Positions 44,815-53,469 of a stretch of 64,000 bases of DNA are shown in pieces. The stretch lies in assembly GCF_035958815.1 (NCBI RefSeq), contig NZ_CP108383.1, forward strand, positions 3,596,001-3,660,000. Direction: 5' to 3'. The notes beneath the pieces are model-generated. The model was not told the DNA's origin and searched no databases. It saw only the letters and a list, made by a program, of their open reading frames with translations. This DNA comes from Nocardia sp. NBC_01327. Lineage in GTDB: Bacteria > Actinomycetota > Actinomycetes > Mycobacteriales > Mycobacteriaceae. A program made the translations under genes and the position numbers. The number at the start of each line of letters is the position of its first letter. Position 1 is the stretch's first letter.

Positions 44815-46272
44815 ATGGAGCCTCTCTTGTCGACCACCCTTTCTTCGAACAATGCTGTCGCGGACACCCTCGTCTCCGCGCCCCCCGAATCAAGCCGACT
44901 TCGATCGAATATCGTGCTGGCCACGCTGCTGACCTGCCAATTGATGATCGTCCTGGATGTCACGGTGATGAATGTGGCACTGCCGCGCATTCAAGCCGAC
45001 CTGCATTTCACCGCCACCAGCCTGTCCTGGGTCATGAACGCCTACACCCTGGTCTTCGGCGGACTGCTGCTGCTCGGCGGGCGTGCCGGTGATCTGTTCG
45101 GCCGCCGCAATCTCTTCATCGCCGGCGCGACCCTGTTCACCGTGGCCTCGCTCGCGGGCGGTCTCGCGCCGTCGGCCACCTGGCTGCTCATCGCCCGTGT
45201 GGTGCAGGGCGTCGGTGCGGCGATGGCCGGACCCAGCACGCTCGCACTGCTGACCACCACCTTCCGTGAGCCCAAGGCGCGCATTCGCGTACTGGCACTG
45301 TTCTCCGGAATGTCCAGTGCCGGTTTCGCCATCGGCCTCATTGTCGGCGGTCTGCTGACCGAATGGCTCAGCTGGCGATCGGTGCTGTTCATCAATGTGC
45401 CCTTCGGGCTGGCGGTCGTGGCACTGGCGCTGCGCTATCTGCCCAGGGCCGCACGGCAATCCGCGCATCTGGATCTGCCCGGCGCGATCACCGCCACCAC
45501 CGGTGTGGCCGCACTGGTCTACGGCTTCATCCGCGCCGCATCGGACGGCTGGGGCAATGCGACCACCGATATCTCCCTGGCGGCCGGGGTCGTCCTGATC
45601 GCCGTCTTCCTCGTCATCGAATCACGCACGGCCCAACCGCTACTGCCCCTGCGATTGTTCGCCGACCGCAATCGCGCCGCCGCCTACGCGAGCATGTTCC
45701 TGGCGCCCATGGCAGGCATGTCGATGTTCTTCTTCCTCACCCAGTTCCTCCAGGACGTCCTCGGATTGAGCGCTCTGGCAACAGGCTTCGCCTTCCTGCC
45801 CACCGCCCTGCTGATGTTCACCATGATCCGTACCATTCCACGCCTGCTCCCGCGCTTCGGCCCGAAGCCCCTGGCCATGATCGGCACGGCATCGATGGTG
45901 GCCGGGCTCGTCCTGCTGACCCAATTGACGGCCGACAGCGGCTACTTCCCACTCCTGTTCGTGGCCATGTTGCTCATGGGTTTCGGTCTCGGCCTGGCGG
46001 TTTCGCCACTCAATGTGATCATCATGTCGAACGTGGAACCCCATGACGCGGGCGCCGCCGGTGGCGCACTGCAAACCCTCCAGCAAACCGGCGCCTCCCT
46101 GGGCCTGGCCATTCTGGTGACAATCTTCGGCACCGCCTCCCGCGGCGCCGGCGGCTCCGCCCAGCACGCCCTTGTCACCGGTATCACCACCGCCTTCGCC
46201 GCCGCCGCAGCCATCGCCACCCTCACCTTCGCGGTAGCCCTGACCTTCCGAAACACCCGCCCCGCGAACTGA
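44815..46272 (+). CDS. MFS drug:H+ antiporter, DHA2 (EmrB/QacA) type
   Basis: A 485-residue membrane exporter with 14 predicted helices. Helix 1 holds LDVTVMNVALPRIQ, followed by motif A GGRAGDLFGRRN and motif C in helix 5 (GLIVGGLLTEWLSWR). It is likely repressed by the divergent TetR through the operator array just upstream. ATG 44815 has no clear ribosome site, so translation may be leaderless or weak. A terminator follows at 46290. The substrate is unknown. Confidence 0.9.
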   Translation: MEPLLSTTLSSNNAVADTLVSAPPESSRLRSNIVLATLLTCQLMIVLDVTVMNVALPRIQADLHFTATSLSWVMNAYTLVFGGLLLLGGRAGDLFGRRNLFIAGATLFTVASLAGGLAPSATWLLIARVVQGVGAAMAGPSTLALLTTTFREPKARIRVLALFSGMSSAGFAIGLIVGGLLTEWLSWRSVLFINVPFGLAVVALALRYLPRAARQSAHLDLPGAITATTGVAALVYGFIRAASDGWGNATTDISLAAGVVLIAVFLVIESRTAQPLLPLRLFADRNRAAAYASMFLAPMAGMSMFFFLTQFLQDVLGLSALATGFAFLPTALLMFTMIRTIPRLLPRFGPKPLAMIGTASMVAGLVLLTQLTADSGYFPLLFVAMLLMGFGLGLAVSPLNVIIMSNVEPHDAGAAGGALQTLQQTGASLGLAILVTIFGTASRGAGGSAQHALVTGITTAFAAAAAIATLTFAVALTFRNTRPAN

Positions 46273-46289
46273 ATACGCGCACTCCACCC

Positions 46290-46320
46290 CTCCGCCTGGT
46301 CGATGCCCGACCAGGCGGAG
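46290..46320. terminator. Terminator hairpin between MFS and desaturase genes
   Basis: CTCCGCCTGGTCG and CGACCAGGCGGAG form a perfect 13-base stem with a five-base loop. It lies 18 bases after the MFS stop and 17 bases beyond the end of the convergent desaturase, so it serves both. Confidence 0.85.
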
Positions 46321-46336
46321 GGCCTGCGCCGGGAAC

Positions 46337-47290
46337 TCAGGCGCGAGCTCTGTCCCGGGCCAGGGCGCGGTCGCGCTGTTCCTCGAAGCGGGGGATCTTC
46401 ACGTGCTGCATATCGTCGAGGAAGCGGGCGAGGCGGTCGCGGGCCTGTTCGCCGCGGGCGGTGAAATCGTTGCGGCCGAAGATATTCCATTGGCGGACTA
46501 CGGGCATGAGGACGTCTTCCAGGTGCTGGCGCAGGTCGTAGACGCCGTGTTTGGCCATCAGGACGCCGTTGCGGCGGAAGTTGGGCATGCCCGCCCCGGG
46601 CATCCGGAAGTTCTCGACGATGGTGTCGATGGCCTCCATGGCCTGGTCGGGGACCAGGTCCAGGGCTGCGCCGCACATGGTGCGGTAGAAGATCATGTGC
46701 AGGTTCTCGTCTGCGGCGATGCGCTGCAGCATGCGGTCTGCGATCGGGTCGTCGCAGACGCGGGCGGTATTGCGGTGGCTGACGCGGGTGGCCAGCTCCT
46801 GGAAGCTGACGTAGGCGACCGAGTAGAGGAAGCCGGCTTCGCCTTCGAGCACCTCGGTGGGTGCGTTGAAACCGTGTGTCATATGCGCCATTCGGTCGTT
46901 CTCCAGCGCGACGGGGTCCACGCCGCGGGTGACCACGAGGTAGTCGCGGATGACCACGCTGTGCTTGTTCTCCTCCGCGGTCCAGCGGCCCACCCAGGTT
47001 CCCCAGGCGCCGTCGCGGGAGAAGTTCTCGGAGATCTCACGGTGATAGGAGGGCAGGTTGTCCTCGGTGAGCAGATTGGTGACCATCGCCGCCTTGGCGA
47101 CCTCGCTGAGCTTGGATTGTTCCGGCGCCCAGTCGATTCCGTCCAGCATGGCGAAGTTCCGGCCCGCGTCCCACGGAATGTAGTCGTGCGGATGCCAATC
47201 CTTGGCTCGTGCCAGATGCTGGTGCACGCACTCCTCGGCGGTGGGTTCGAGCTCGGACAGGATCTCTCGCTGAGTCAACTGACGCGGCAC
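46337..47290 (-). CDS. Acyl-ACP desaturase (DesA1/DesA2-like diiron enzyme)
   Basis: A soluble diiron desaturase of 317 residues that puts double bonds into acyl-ACP, in mycolate producers often toward meromycolic acids. Metal ligands are visible: Glu76 (LLTEDNLP), EENKH at 106-110, Glu164 (FQELATRVSHRN) and DENLH at 194-198. I chose GTG 47290, with GGGAG six bases upstream, because it gives the family's usual N-terminus (MPRQLTQREILSELEP). A TTG at 47350 would add 20 residues. An operator-like TGAG-type repeat lies about 120 bases upstream. Confidence 0.88.
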   Translation of the reverse strand: MPRQLTQREILSELEPTAEECVHQHLARAKDWHPHDYIPWDAGRNFAMLDGIDWAPEQSKLSEVAKAAMVTNLLTEDNLPSYHREISENFSRDGAWGTWVGRWTAEENKHSVVIRDYLVVTRGVDPVALENDRMAHMTHGFNAPTEVLEGEAGFLYSVAYVSFQELATRVSHRNTARVCDDPIADRMLQRIAADENLHMIFYRTMCGAALDLVPDQAMEAIDTIVENFRMPGAGMPNFRRNGVLMAKHGVYDLRQHLEDVLMPVVRQWNIFGRNDFTARGEQARDRLARFLDDMQHVKIPRFEEQRDRALARDRARA

Positions 47291-47406
47291 ACCATGCTCC
47301 CGGGTCCAGGGCCCGCGCCTGATGCGCTGCGGCCGAGTCGTATCGACCAACTCACCAGGGAATGCCGCTGTCCGTTAGGGGCAAAAGTCCCGACGGCCGA
47401 GGATGT

Positions 47407-47420
47407 TGAGATAGCTCACA
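47407..47420. promoter_or_regulatory. Inverted repeat TTGAG-ATAG-CTCAC upstream of desaturase
   Basis: TGAG-N-TA-N-CTCA symmetry, 10 of 14 positions palindromic, about 120 bases before the chosen desaturase start. In mycobacteria desA genes are controlled by a TetR protein (MadR). Whether this is the matching site is inference. Confidence 0.45.
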
Positions 47421-47470
47421 CGGGGAGGTCGATTCGAGTGGCACTGGCACCTGACCGACGGATTGGGCAA

Positions 47471-47504
47471 CGGTCCGGGAGTCGAGGGGTCGACTCCCGG
47501 ACCG
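47471..47504 (+). terminator. Perfect 14-bp stem followed by TTTCGT
   Basis: CGGTCCGGGAGTCG, an AGGGGT loop, then CGACTCCCGGACCG and TTTCGT. The shape is that of a rho-independent terminator in the rightward direction, yet the nearest genes on both sides run leftward. It may end leftward read-through from the TetR gene, or end an unseen rightward or antisense RNA. Confidence 0.55.
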
Positions 47505-47789
47505 TTTCGTGTTCCGGCCACCGGCGCTGTGTATCAGCGTCCCGCTGGGCACCATCGGATCCTGCGCCAGCATCGCAAGCAGTCTGCGTTGCCGCGACGA
47601 CCAGCGCATTCCCCGATATCTGCACGCTTGCGGTTCGCCGCACCGTGCCCGGAGCAGACCGGGTGGCGATCGCCGTTGCTGGCGAATCTCCGCCGGTCAC
47701 AAGAAGTCTCACGGACGCGGCGGCCGACGTCGAACCGGGGGGAGGGGATGGCACGGCGCGTCGGTGGGTTGGCACAAACGGGACACCGG
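47505..47789. other. Gene-free stretch between terminator and TetR gene
   Basis: Together with 47291-47470 this gap is about 500 bases. Open frames here are low-complexity (Arg/Pro/Ser/Gly) and match no family I know, and none has a good ribosome site. I see no repeat or RNA-like structure beyond the hairpin at 47471. Confidence 0.5.
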
Positions 47790-48383
47790 CTATCCGAAGA
47801 TCGCGAGGAGCCGCCGGCTGCGCGCGATCATCGCCGGGGCGCTCTCGTCCGGATGGTGCAGCCACCAATCGACCAGTGCGGTAACCGTGCCCATCCAGAC
47901 CGCCGTGACGGCCGACAGATCCTCGGGGTCGGTCAGCCCGCGTCCGTCGAGGACCCGGCCCACGCCCTGTCCGGCCTGTTCGGCGATGCGCCGCCGCGCA
48001 CCCTGGGCGGCCTGCGCGGCGGCCCCGTCCGCGGGATGCGATCGGTCGAAGAGGACCTTCCAATCATGCGGTCGCGGTTCGAGTGCGGTGAAGATCGCCG
48101 CGAGCGTGTGCTCGGCCATCTGCAGCGTCGCCGGACCGCTGATCGCCTCGTCGATCGAATCGCCGAGTGCGGCCGCGGCCCGCTGCACACACGCCACGTA
48201 CAACCCGTCCTTGGTGTCGAAGTAGGCGTACACCAGCGGTTTCGACACCCCGGCCCGGGTGGCCACCACGCCGAGCGACAGACCGGCATAACCGACCCGG
48301 GCGATCTCCGCGGCCGCGACATCGAGGATCTGCGCCTCGCGCTGCGCCCGCGGCACTCCCTTGGTTCCCGCACCGCTCACCAC
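47790..48383 (-). CDS. TetR/AcrR family regulator
   Basis: A 197-residue repressor with HTH segment LGVVATRAGVSKPLVYAYFD at about 37-56. The ligand domain is rich in Ala and Trp (VWMGTVTALVDWWLHH). It is divergent from the SDR at 48500. The 116-base gap is unusually AT-rich for this genome and carries a GGTAA-T-TTACC inverted repeat, so the SDR and the TetR gene itself are the likely targets. Confidence 0.88.
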   Translation of the reverse strand: MVSGAGTKGVPRAQREAQILDVAAAEIARVGYAGLSLGVVATRAGVSKPLVYAYFDTKDGLYVACVQRAAAALGDSIDEAISGPATLQMAEHTLAAIFTALEPRPHDWKVLFDRSHPADGAAAQAAQGARRRIAEQAGQGVGRVLDGRGLTDPEDLSAVTAVWMGTVTALVDWWLHHPDESAPAMIARSRRLLAIFG

Positions 48384-48425
48384 TGCCGCCTTCCGTCCGC
48401 ACCTTTGACACCGGATTGAGCTCTC

Positions 48426-48436
48426 GGTAATTTACC
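48426..48436. promoter_or_regulatory. Inverted repeat GGTAA-T-TTACC in TetR/SDR divergent promoter
   Basis: A perfect 5-base repeat with a one-base spacer. It sits in an AT-rich block (48426-48451) between divergent genes, 43 bases from the TetR start and 64 bases from the SDR start. It overlaps a possible leftward promoter, with TTGACT on the minus strand at 48445-48440. Confidence 0.55.
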
Positions 48437-48499
48437 AAATAGTCAATTAATGCGCGCCGGGCTGCGGCAGCCCATGAACATCACCTAGGACGGCGTCGA

Positions 48500-49339
48500 A
48501 TGAAGAACCCACTGATCACCGCGTTGCTCAATCCGACACCGTCGGTCAGGGACTTCTTCGGCGGCAGCACACCCGATCTGCGCGGCAGGACGGTAATCCT
48601 GACCGGCGCCTCCTCGGGCATCGGCGAATCGACCGCACAGCTGCTGGCCGCACGCGGCGCTCGGATTCTCGCCGTGGCCCGCGACCGCGAACGACTCGAT
48701 ACCGCCTGCAAGGTGATCACGGCCGCGGGCGGCGCCGCTCACGCCATGCCCTGCGATATGACCAGCCCCGATGAGGTGGCAGCACTGGCAGCCGATGTGC
48801 TCGACCGCTTCGGGCCGCCCGATATCGTGATCAACAATGCGGGCCGCTCGATCCGCCGCACCGCACTCGAGGCCGCCGACCGCCCGCACGACTACGAACG
48901 CACCATGGCGGTCAACTACTTCGGTCCCGTCCGGTTGACCCTGGCGCTGCTCCCGGCCCTGCGCGAGGCCGGTCGCGGCCACATCATCAATATCGGCACC
49001 TGGGGCACCACCGCCGGAGTAATGCCCAAATTCACCGCCTACCACGCCTCCAAGGCCGCGCTGTCCGCCTTCGGCCGCAGCCTCGGCGCCGAATGCCACG
49101 GCACCGGAATCGCGGTCACCACAATCGGATTCCCGCTGGTGCGCACTCCCATGATCAGCCCCACCGGCGACTACGACACCCAATCCGCACTGACCCCCGA
49201 ACAGGCCGCGCAGTGGGTCCTCACCGCGATCCGCGATCGCCCCGTCGAACTGTTCCCCACCTACGCCGCCGCCCTGCGCCTGATCTCCACCGTGTCACCA
49301 CGTCTCGCCGATGCTCTGGTCCGCGCCGCCGGCATCTGA
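48500..49339 (+). CDS. Short-chain dehydrogenase/reductase
   Basis: A 279-residue NAD(P)-dependent oxidoreductase with TGASSGIG (about 34-41), NNAGRS and the catalytic YHASK. It is a paralogue of the SDR at 39686, sharing the block after NNAGRS, but lacks that protein's C-terminal tail. ATG 48500 follows AGGACGG. It is probably repressed by the divergent TetR. The 3' end is only eight bases from the convergent hydrolase. Confidence 0.88.
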   Translation: MKNPLITALLNPTPSVRDFFGGSTPDLRGRTVILTGASSGIGESTAQLLAARGARILAVARDRERLDTACKVITAAGGAAHAMPCDMTSPDEVAALAADVLDRFGPPDIVINNAGRSIRRTALEAADRPHDYERTMAVNYFGPVRLTLALLPALREAGRGHIINIGTWGTTAGVMPKFTAYHASKAALSAFGRSLGAECHGTGIAVTTIGFPLVRTPMISPTGDYDTQSALTPEQAAQWVLTAIRDRPVELFPTYAAALRLISTVSPRLADALVRAAGI

Positions 49340-49347
49340 ACCCTCCT

Positions 49348-50112
49348 TCAGCCCAGCGGCTTCCGGCGGATCGGCGCGAAGGTCGGCACCGGATCCTTGC
49401 CGAGGAAATCGGCTATGAGCAGATTGCAGAGATCCGGTTTCTCGGCGAGCACGCCGTGTGAGGTCCCCGGAACGATGGCCAGCTCGGCCTCCGGCAGGCT
49501 GCGGTACATCTCGAGCGCGTGTTCGAGCCGAACCTCATCGTCGTCTCCCACCAGAATCATTGTCCGACTGGTGATCTGCCGCAGCTCCGCGGGAGTCAGC
49601 GAGGGTTCCCGCGTATGTTCGGCCGCGATCTTGGCGACAATGGTGTCGTAATGGTCCGCGCCGTCGGGGGAGACCTCGGCATAGGTATCCCGCATGAAGT
49701 CCGGCGGCGTCAGATCATGATCGAGCACGCCGTCGGCCCAGCCGTCTCGATGGAATACCCCCGCGGCGAATACCAAGCGCCGCACCAGATCCGGGCGGCG
49801 CAGCGCGACGAGCAAGGCGACCACCGCGCCGTCGCTGTATCCGGCCAGGAATGCCGGTCCACTCACGACATTCTCCAGGAACGCGATGGTGTCCTGCGCC
49901 ATCAGCTCGAAGCTGATCGGCCCTTCGGCATCGGGAGTGCGCCCGTGCCCACGCCGATCCGGCGCGTAGAGACGGAACTGCCGCGCGAGCCCGTCGAAGT
50001 TCGGCGTGAACGCGCGGGAATCGACCCCCGCGGGATGGAGCAGTACCAGCGGGTCGCCTGCTCCGAGTTCCTGGTGCCACATGTGCACGATGCCGGGCCG
50101 GGGAATCGTCAT
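49348..50112 (-). CDS. Alpha/beta hydrolase
   Basis: A 254-residue serine hydrolase. It shows LVLLHPAGVD (oxyanion region), YAPDRRGHGRT, the nucleophile elbow AGYSDGA, an acid in VGDDDEVR and the catalytic histidine in GTSHGVLAEKP. The triad is complete. ATG 50112 is used, although the frame is open to 50196. It resembles small-molecule esterases and lactonases of the haloperoxidase-like group. The substrate is unknown. Confidence 0.87.
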   Translation of the reverse strand: MTIPRPGIVHMWHQELGAGDPLVLLHPAGVDSRAFTPNFDGLARQFRLYAPDRRGHGRTPDAEGPISFELMAQDTIAFLENVVSGPAFLAGYSDGAVVALLVALRRPDLVRRLVFAAGVFHRDGWADGVLDHDLTPPDFMRDTYAEVSPDGADHYDTIVAKIAAEHTREPSLTPAELRQITSRTMILVGDDDEVRLEHALEMYRSLPEAELAIVPGTSHGVLAEKPDLCNLLIADFLGKDPVPTFAPIRRKPLG

Positions 50113-50217
50113 AGGGAACCACCTCTGCCGTTGCGTTTCACCACCTCGTACCGCAATGGTGATTGGTCGGTCGACCATTGGTGTAGACGGCCCCACGGGC
50201 CGACTTCGCTGCCCGTT

Positions 50218-50880
50218 TTAGAGGCGGCGGATGCGGGCCAGCCAGGCGGCTACGTCGACGCGGCCGTTGTGCTGTTCCATGTGAGCTGCCGCCTCGGCGA
50301 CCGAATCGGTGACGCGACCGCGATAGCGGGACGGGTGCAGGTCTTCCAATTCCCAGCCCTCCGTGAAGGATTCGCGGATGATCGAATCGCTGATGCGGGG
50401 ACCGAAGCCCGGTTCGCTGTCCGACAGTGCCAGGATATGTACCAGGCCGCCGGGGCGGCATACCGTGTGCAGGCTGCGGACGTACTCGGCGCGGGCGTCG
50501 GGGTCGGTGCCGAAGATGTGGAAGAGGGCGCTGTCGACGATGGTGTCGAATACGGGCTCGCCGTCGTCGGCGAGAGTCGGGGCCTCGCTCAGATGTAGTG
50601 CGTCCGCGACATCGAAACGAGCCTGTGGCACACCCTGTTCCGCCGCATTGCGGCGTGCCCACTCCACCGCGTTCGGCGCCAGATCAACGCCTCGAACGTC
50701 ATATCCCAACCGCGTCAGCAAGATCGTGTGCTCCCCGGCCCCCGTGCCCGGATCGAGCACCCGTCCCCGTATCCACCCCGCCCGCTCCAACTCGACGATC
50801 GCGGGCTGCGGCTCGCCGATCACCCACGGTGCGATGCCACTGTCGTAGACGGAATCCCAGAATTCAGCTGGCCTAGTCAT
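50218..50880 (-). CDS. SAM-dependent methyltransferase (class I)
   Basis: A 220-residue protein. FWDSVYDSGIAPWVIGEPQP is followed by SAM motif I VLDPGTGAGEHTILL, then VRGVDLAPNAVEWARR and FDTIVDSALFHIF. This pattern matches thiopurine/tellurite-type small methyltransferases that act on small molecules. It is divergent from the GAF-ANTAR gene at 51120. ATG 50880 is used; GAGGT lies very close to it, so the start is slightly uncertain. Confidence 0.83.
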   Translation of the reverse strand: MTRPAEFWDSVYDSGIAPWVIGEPQPAIVELERAGWIRGRVLDPGTGAGEHTILLTRLGYDVRGVDLAPNAVEWARRNAAEQGVPQARFDVADALHLSEAPTLADDGEPVFDTIVDSALFHIFGTDPDARAEYVRSLHTVCRPGGLVHILALSDSEPGFGPRISDSIIRESFTEGWELEDLHPSRYRGRVTDSVAEAAAHMEQHNGRVDVAAWLARIRRL

Positions 50881-51119
50881 ACCTCTACTGTGGCCCCTCG
50901 ACAATGGTTGAGGTCAACCCCGCCACGCCCCTGGATACTTTTCGGCGACGTTGCGCGGCGATAGAATTCCGGCATTCGATGGACGCACTCCGGGATGCCG
51001 GTCGGCGTCACAGGTTTTCGGCGGCGTTGGACAATGATGCTGAACGTAGATGGTGGTGGCACTTTCACCGCAGGGGCAGTCGTTCCGGGGTGGGGTGCGA
51101 GACCGGCTCGGTGGGCGTG

Positions 51120-51920
51120 ATGACCGGGGCCGAGGAAGTCGGGGCGCGGTTCGTCGCCGCGCTGGCGCGGGCGGCCGGATCGGGAAGTCCACGCGGGGCG
51201 GGTCTGCTGAGTGTCGCGTGCGTGCAGGTACTGCCGGTGACGCGGGCCGCGATCATGATCTGGACCGGGCCGGGCGGGTGGGAGATGCTCGGCGCCTCCG
51301 ATTCCGAGGCAGCAGATTATGCGCAATTGGAGGCCGCGACGGGGGAGGGCCCGGGTCCGCAGGCTCATCGGCACCAGGCGCCGGTACTGGTCCCCGATGT
51401 CGCGGCGGCACTGGGGGCGGGTCGATGGCCGCTGCTCGCGGCGGCCGGGTTCGCACACAAGGACGGCGGGGTCTTCGCCTTTCCGCTGCAATTGGGCGCG
51501 ATCCGGGTCGGGACCCTGGACCTGTACGCCGACACCATGCTGGACAAGGCCGGGTTCGCCGCCGCCGTACAGGTCGCCGAACTCATTACCACCCTGTTGC
51601 TTTCGGCGACCCCGGATCCGCGCCCGGAACTGCCCGAGCAGCACCGCGCCGACGCGATCGACGTCTTCACGCACGCCATCAACGACAGCTATCGCCTGGG
51701 TTCGTGGTGGGAACCGGCGCAGTCGACCCGGGAGATCCATCAGGCCACCGGGATGATCGCCGCACAATTGGGCACCGACATCACCACCGCGTATGCGCGC
51801 CTGGTCGGCTTCGCGCTGGCGGCGAGCCTTCCGATCGCGCAGGTCAGCGCGGACGTGGTGGCCCACCGCGTACTTTTCCGCCCCGACGACGGTAGTGAGC
51901 CCGATCCGGGACCCTCTTAA
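51120..51920 (+). CDS. GAF-ANTAR RNA-binding antitermination regulator
   Basis: A 266-residue regulator. Residues about 10-165 are a GAF-like sensor (VLPVTRAAIMIWTGPGGWEM, AFPLQLGAIRVGTLDLYAD). The C-terminal ANTAR domain (about 205-260) reads IHQATGMIAAQLGTDITTAY, then FALAASLPIAQVSADVV. ANTAR proteins bind paired hairpins in leader RNA. ATG 51120 is used; the frame is open further upstream. A second GAF-ANTAR gene follows 28 bases later in the same operon. Confidence 0.83.
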   Translation: MTGAEEVGARFVAALARAAGSGSPRGAGLLSVACVQVLPVTRAAIMIWTGPGGWEMLGASDSEAADYAQLEAATGEGPGPQAHRHQAPVLVPDVAAALGAGRWPLLAAAGFAHKDGGVFAFPLQLGAIRVGTLDLYADTMLDKAGFAAAVQVAELITTLLLSATPDPRPELPEQHRADAIDVFTHAINDSYRLGSWWEPAQSTREIHQATGMIAAQLGTDITTAYARLVGFALAASLPIAQVSADVVAHRVLFRPDDGSEPDPGPS

Positions 51921-51948
51921 AAGTGTTGTGTTACAGGAGGTTCGAACG

Positions 51949-52728
51949 ATGACTGGGCGAGAGCGTGCGCTGATCGCGGCGTTCGTGCAGTTGGCCGACA
52001 CCCTGGTCGCGAACTACGACCCGGTCGAATTGGCCCAGGAGTTGGTCGATGCGGCGGTCGCGCTGCTGCCGGTCACCGCCGGAGGAGTGCTGCTCGTCGA
52101 CTACCGCGACCAGCTGCAGGTATTGTCCTCCACCAGCGAAGGGGCCCGGCTGCTCGAGCTGTTCGAGCTGCAATCCCGCGCCGGACCGTGCCTGACCGCG
52201 TTCCGCACCGGACGCGCCGTGCTGGTCGAGGACCTCGACCACGATCAGGGCAGATGGCCCGCCTTCGCGCGGCGCGCCCGCGAGGACGGCGTGCGGTCGG
52301 TGTACGCGCTGCCGATGCGGCTGCGCGAGGAACGCATCGGTGCGCTGAACCTGTTCGCCACCAGCCCCGGCCGGCTCGACGAGGACCAGGTCGCGATCGC
52401 CCAGGCCCTCGCCGATGTCGCGACCATCGGCATTCTGCACGCCCGCGTGCTGGCCGATCACCTCACCGTCGCCGCACACCTGCAGGGCGCGTTGAATACT
52501 CGCGTCGTCATCGAGCAGGCCAAGGGTCTGCTCGCCGAACGCGGCGGCCTCGATATGGACGCCGCATTCCAAGCACTACGTGCCCACGCCCGCCACACCA
52601 ATACCCGCCTGGCCGATCTCGCGCGCGCGGTCATCACCCGCGAAGTCGACGCGACCGCTGTCCTGACCCGGCTCGCGGACCGGAGTGATTTCGGTGGAAG
52701 CGGCGCGAATGATAGTGAACCCGAGTAG
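51949..52728 (+). CDS. GAF-ANTAR RNA-binding antitermination regulator
   Basis: A 259-residue regulator with a clear GAF domain (about 25-170: LPVTAGGVLLVDYRDQLQVL, RAGPCLTAFRTGRAVLVEDL) and an ANTAR domain (about 180-240: RVVIEQAKGLLAERGGLDMD, AFQALRAHARHTNTRLADLA). AGGAGG lies seven bases before ATG 51949. Being paired with another GAF-ANTAR gene suggests a heteromeric or hierarchical sensor. The signal is unknown. Confidence 0.88.
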   Translation: MTGRERALIAAFVQLADTLVANYDPVELAQELVDAAVALLPVTAGGVLLVDYRDQLQVLSSTSEGARLLELFELQSRAGPCLTAFRTGRAVLVEDLDHDQGRWPAFARRAREDGVRSVYALPMRLREERIGALNLFATSPGRLDEDQVAIAQALADVATIGILHARVLADHLTVAAHLQGALNTRVVIEQAKGLLAERGGLDMDAAFQALRAHARHTNTRLADLARAVITREVDATAVLTRLADRSDFGGSGANDSEPE

Positions 52729-52869
52729 ATCTCGAGCCCTCCTCCGTTCGCTGCGGTGACCGCAAGCAGGCATTGATCGGCGAGTGCGAGGACGTCTCGA
52801 TCCCCGGCATTGACGTCGGCGGCCACCGTGTGTATTTTTGTGAGCGCTCGTTCAACTATGGGAGTTTCG

Positions 52870-53469
52870 ATGGGGCGTACACAGCAGTGGGATCGGGCGC
52901 AGGTGCTCTCGGCTGCGATGCAGCTGTTTCGCCGGCGCGGGTACCTCGGCGCCTCGACACGTGAACTGGCCGAGGCGACCGGGTTGCATCCGGGAAGTCT
53001 GTACCGGGAGTTCAGTAATAAGGAAGACCTGTTCTGTGCGGCCTTGGACGCCTACAACATCGAGGTCGTCCAGGGCCGGGTGCGGCAGCATATGGCCGCC
53101 GCACAGGATCCCGTGGCGGGCATCCGGTCCTTCTTCGTCTCGGCGATCGACACCGGGGTCGAGCGCGATCCGGGATGTCTTGTCACCAATACCGCGGTGG
53201 AATCGTTCGGCCTTCCCGAAGCCACGGCGGGCGTACAGCGCGGACTCGACATTATCGAGTCCGGCTTCCACGATGCCCTGACCCGGGCCCGAGCACTCGG
53301 GCAGCTGCGCGAGAGCGTCCGGGCCGAAGTGCTTGCCGCACAGCTGCTCGCCACCTATCAGGGCCTGCTGGTCCTGGTTCGCGCCGGTGCTCCGGCCGCC
53401 AAATTGCACATGATCACCGACGGCGCACTGGCGTCGATCGGCGCTACCGAGGGGAACGAAAATGACTGA
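52870..53469 (+). CDS. TetR/AcrR family regulator
   Basis: A 199-residue repressor with HTH STRELAEATGLHPGSLYREF at about 34-53. ATG 52870 has GGGAG six bases upstream. The longer frame to 52810 adds an unlikely N-terminus. Its stop overlaps the start of the SnoaL-like gene, so the two are translationally coupled, and the small protein may belong to the same response. Confidence 0.88.
   Translation: MGRTQQWDRAQVLSAAMQLFRRRGYLGASTRELAEATGLHPGSLYREFSNKEDLFCAALDAYNIEVVQGRVRQHMAAAQDPVAGIRSFFVSAIDTGVERDPGCLVTNTAVESFGLPEATAGVQRGLDIIESGFHDALTRARALGQLRESVRAEVLAAQLLATYQGLLVLVRAGAPAAKLHMITDGALASIGATEGNEND

Noticed and set aside
46403..47884. 493-residue plus-strand frame
   Set aside because: Antisense to the desaturase, whose diiron ligands are all present; Val/Gly/Asp-rich shadow.
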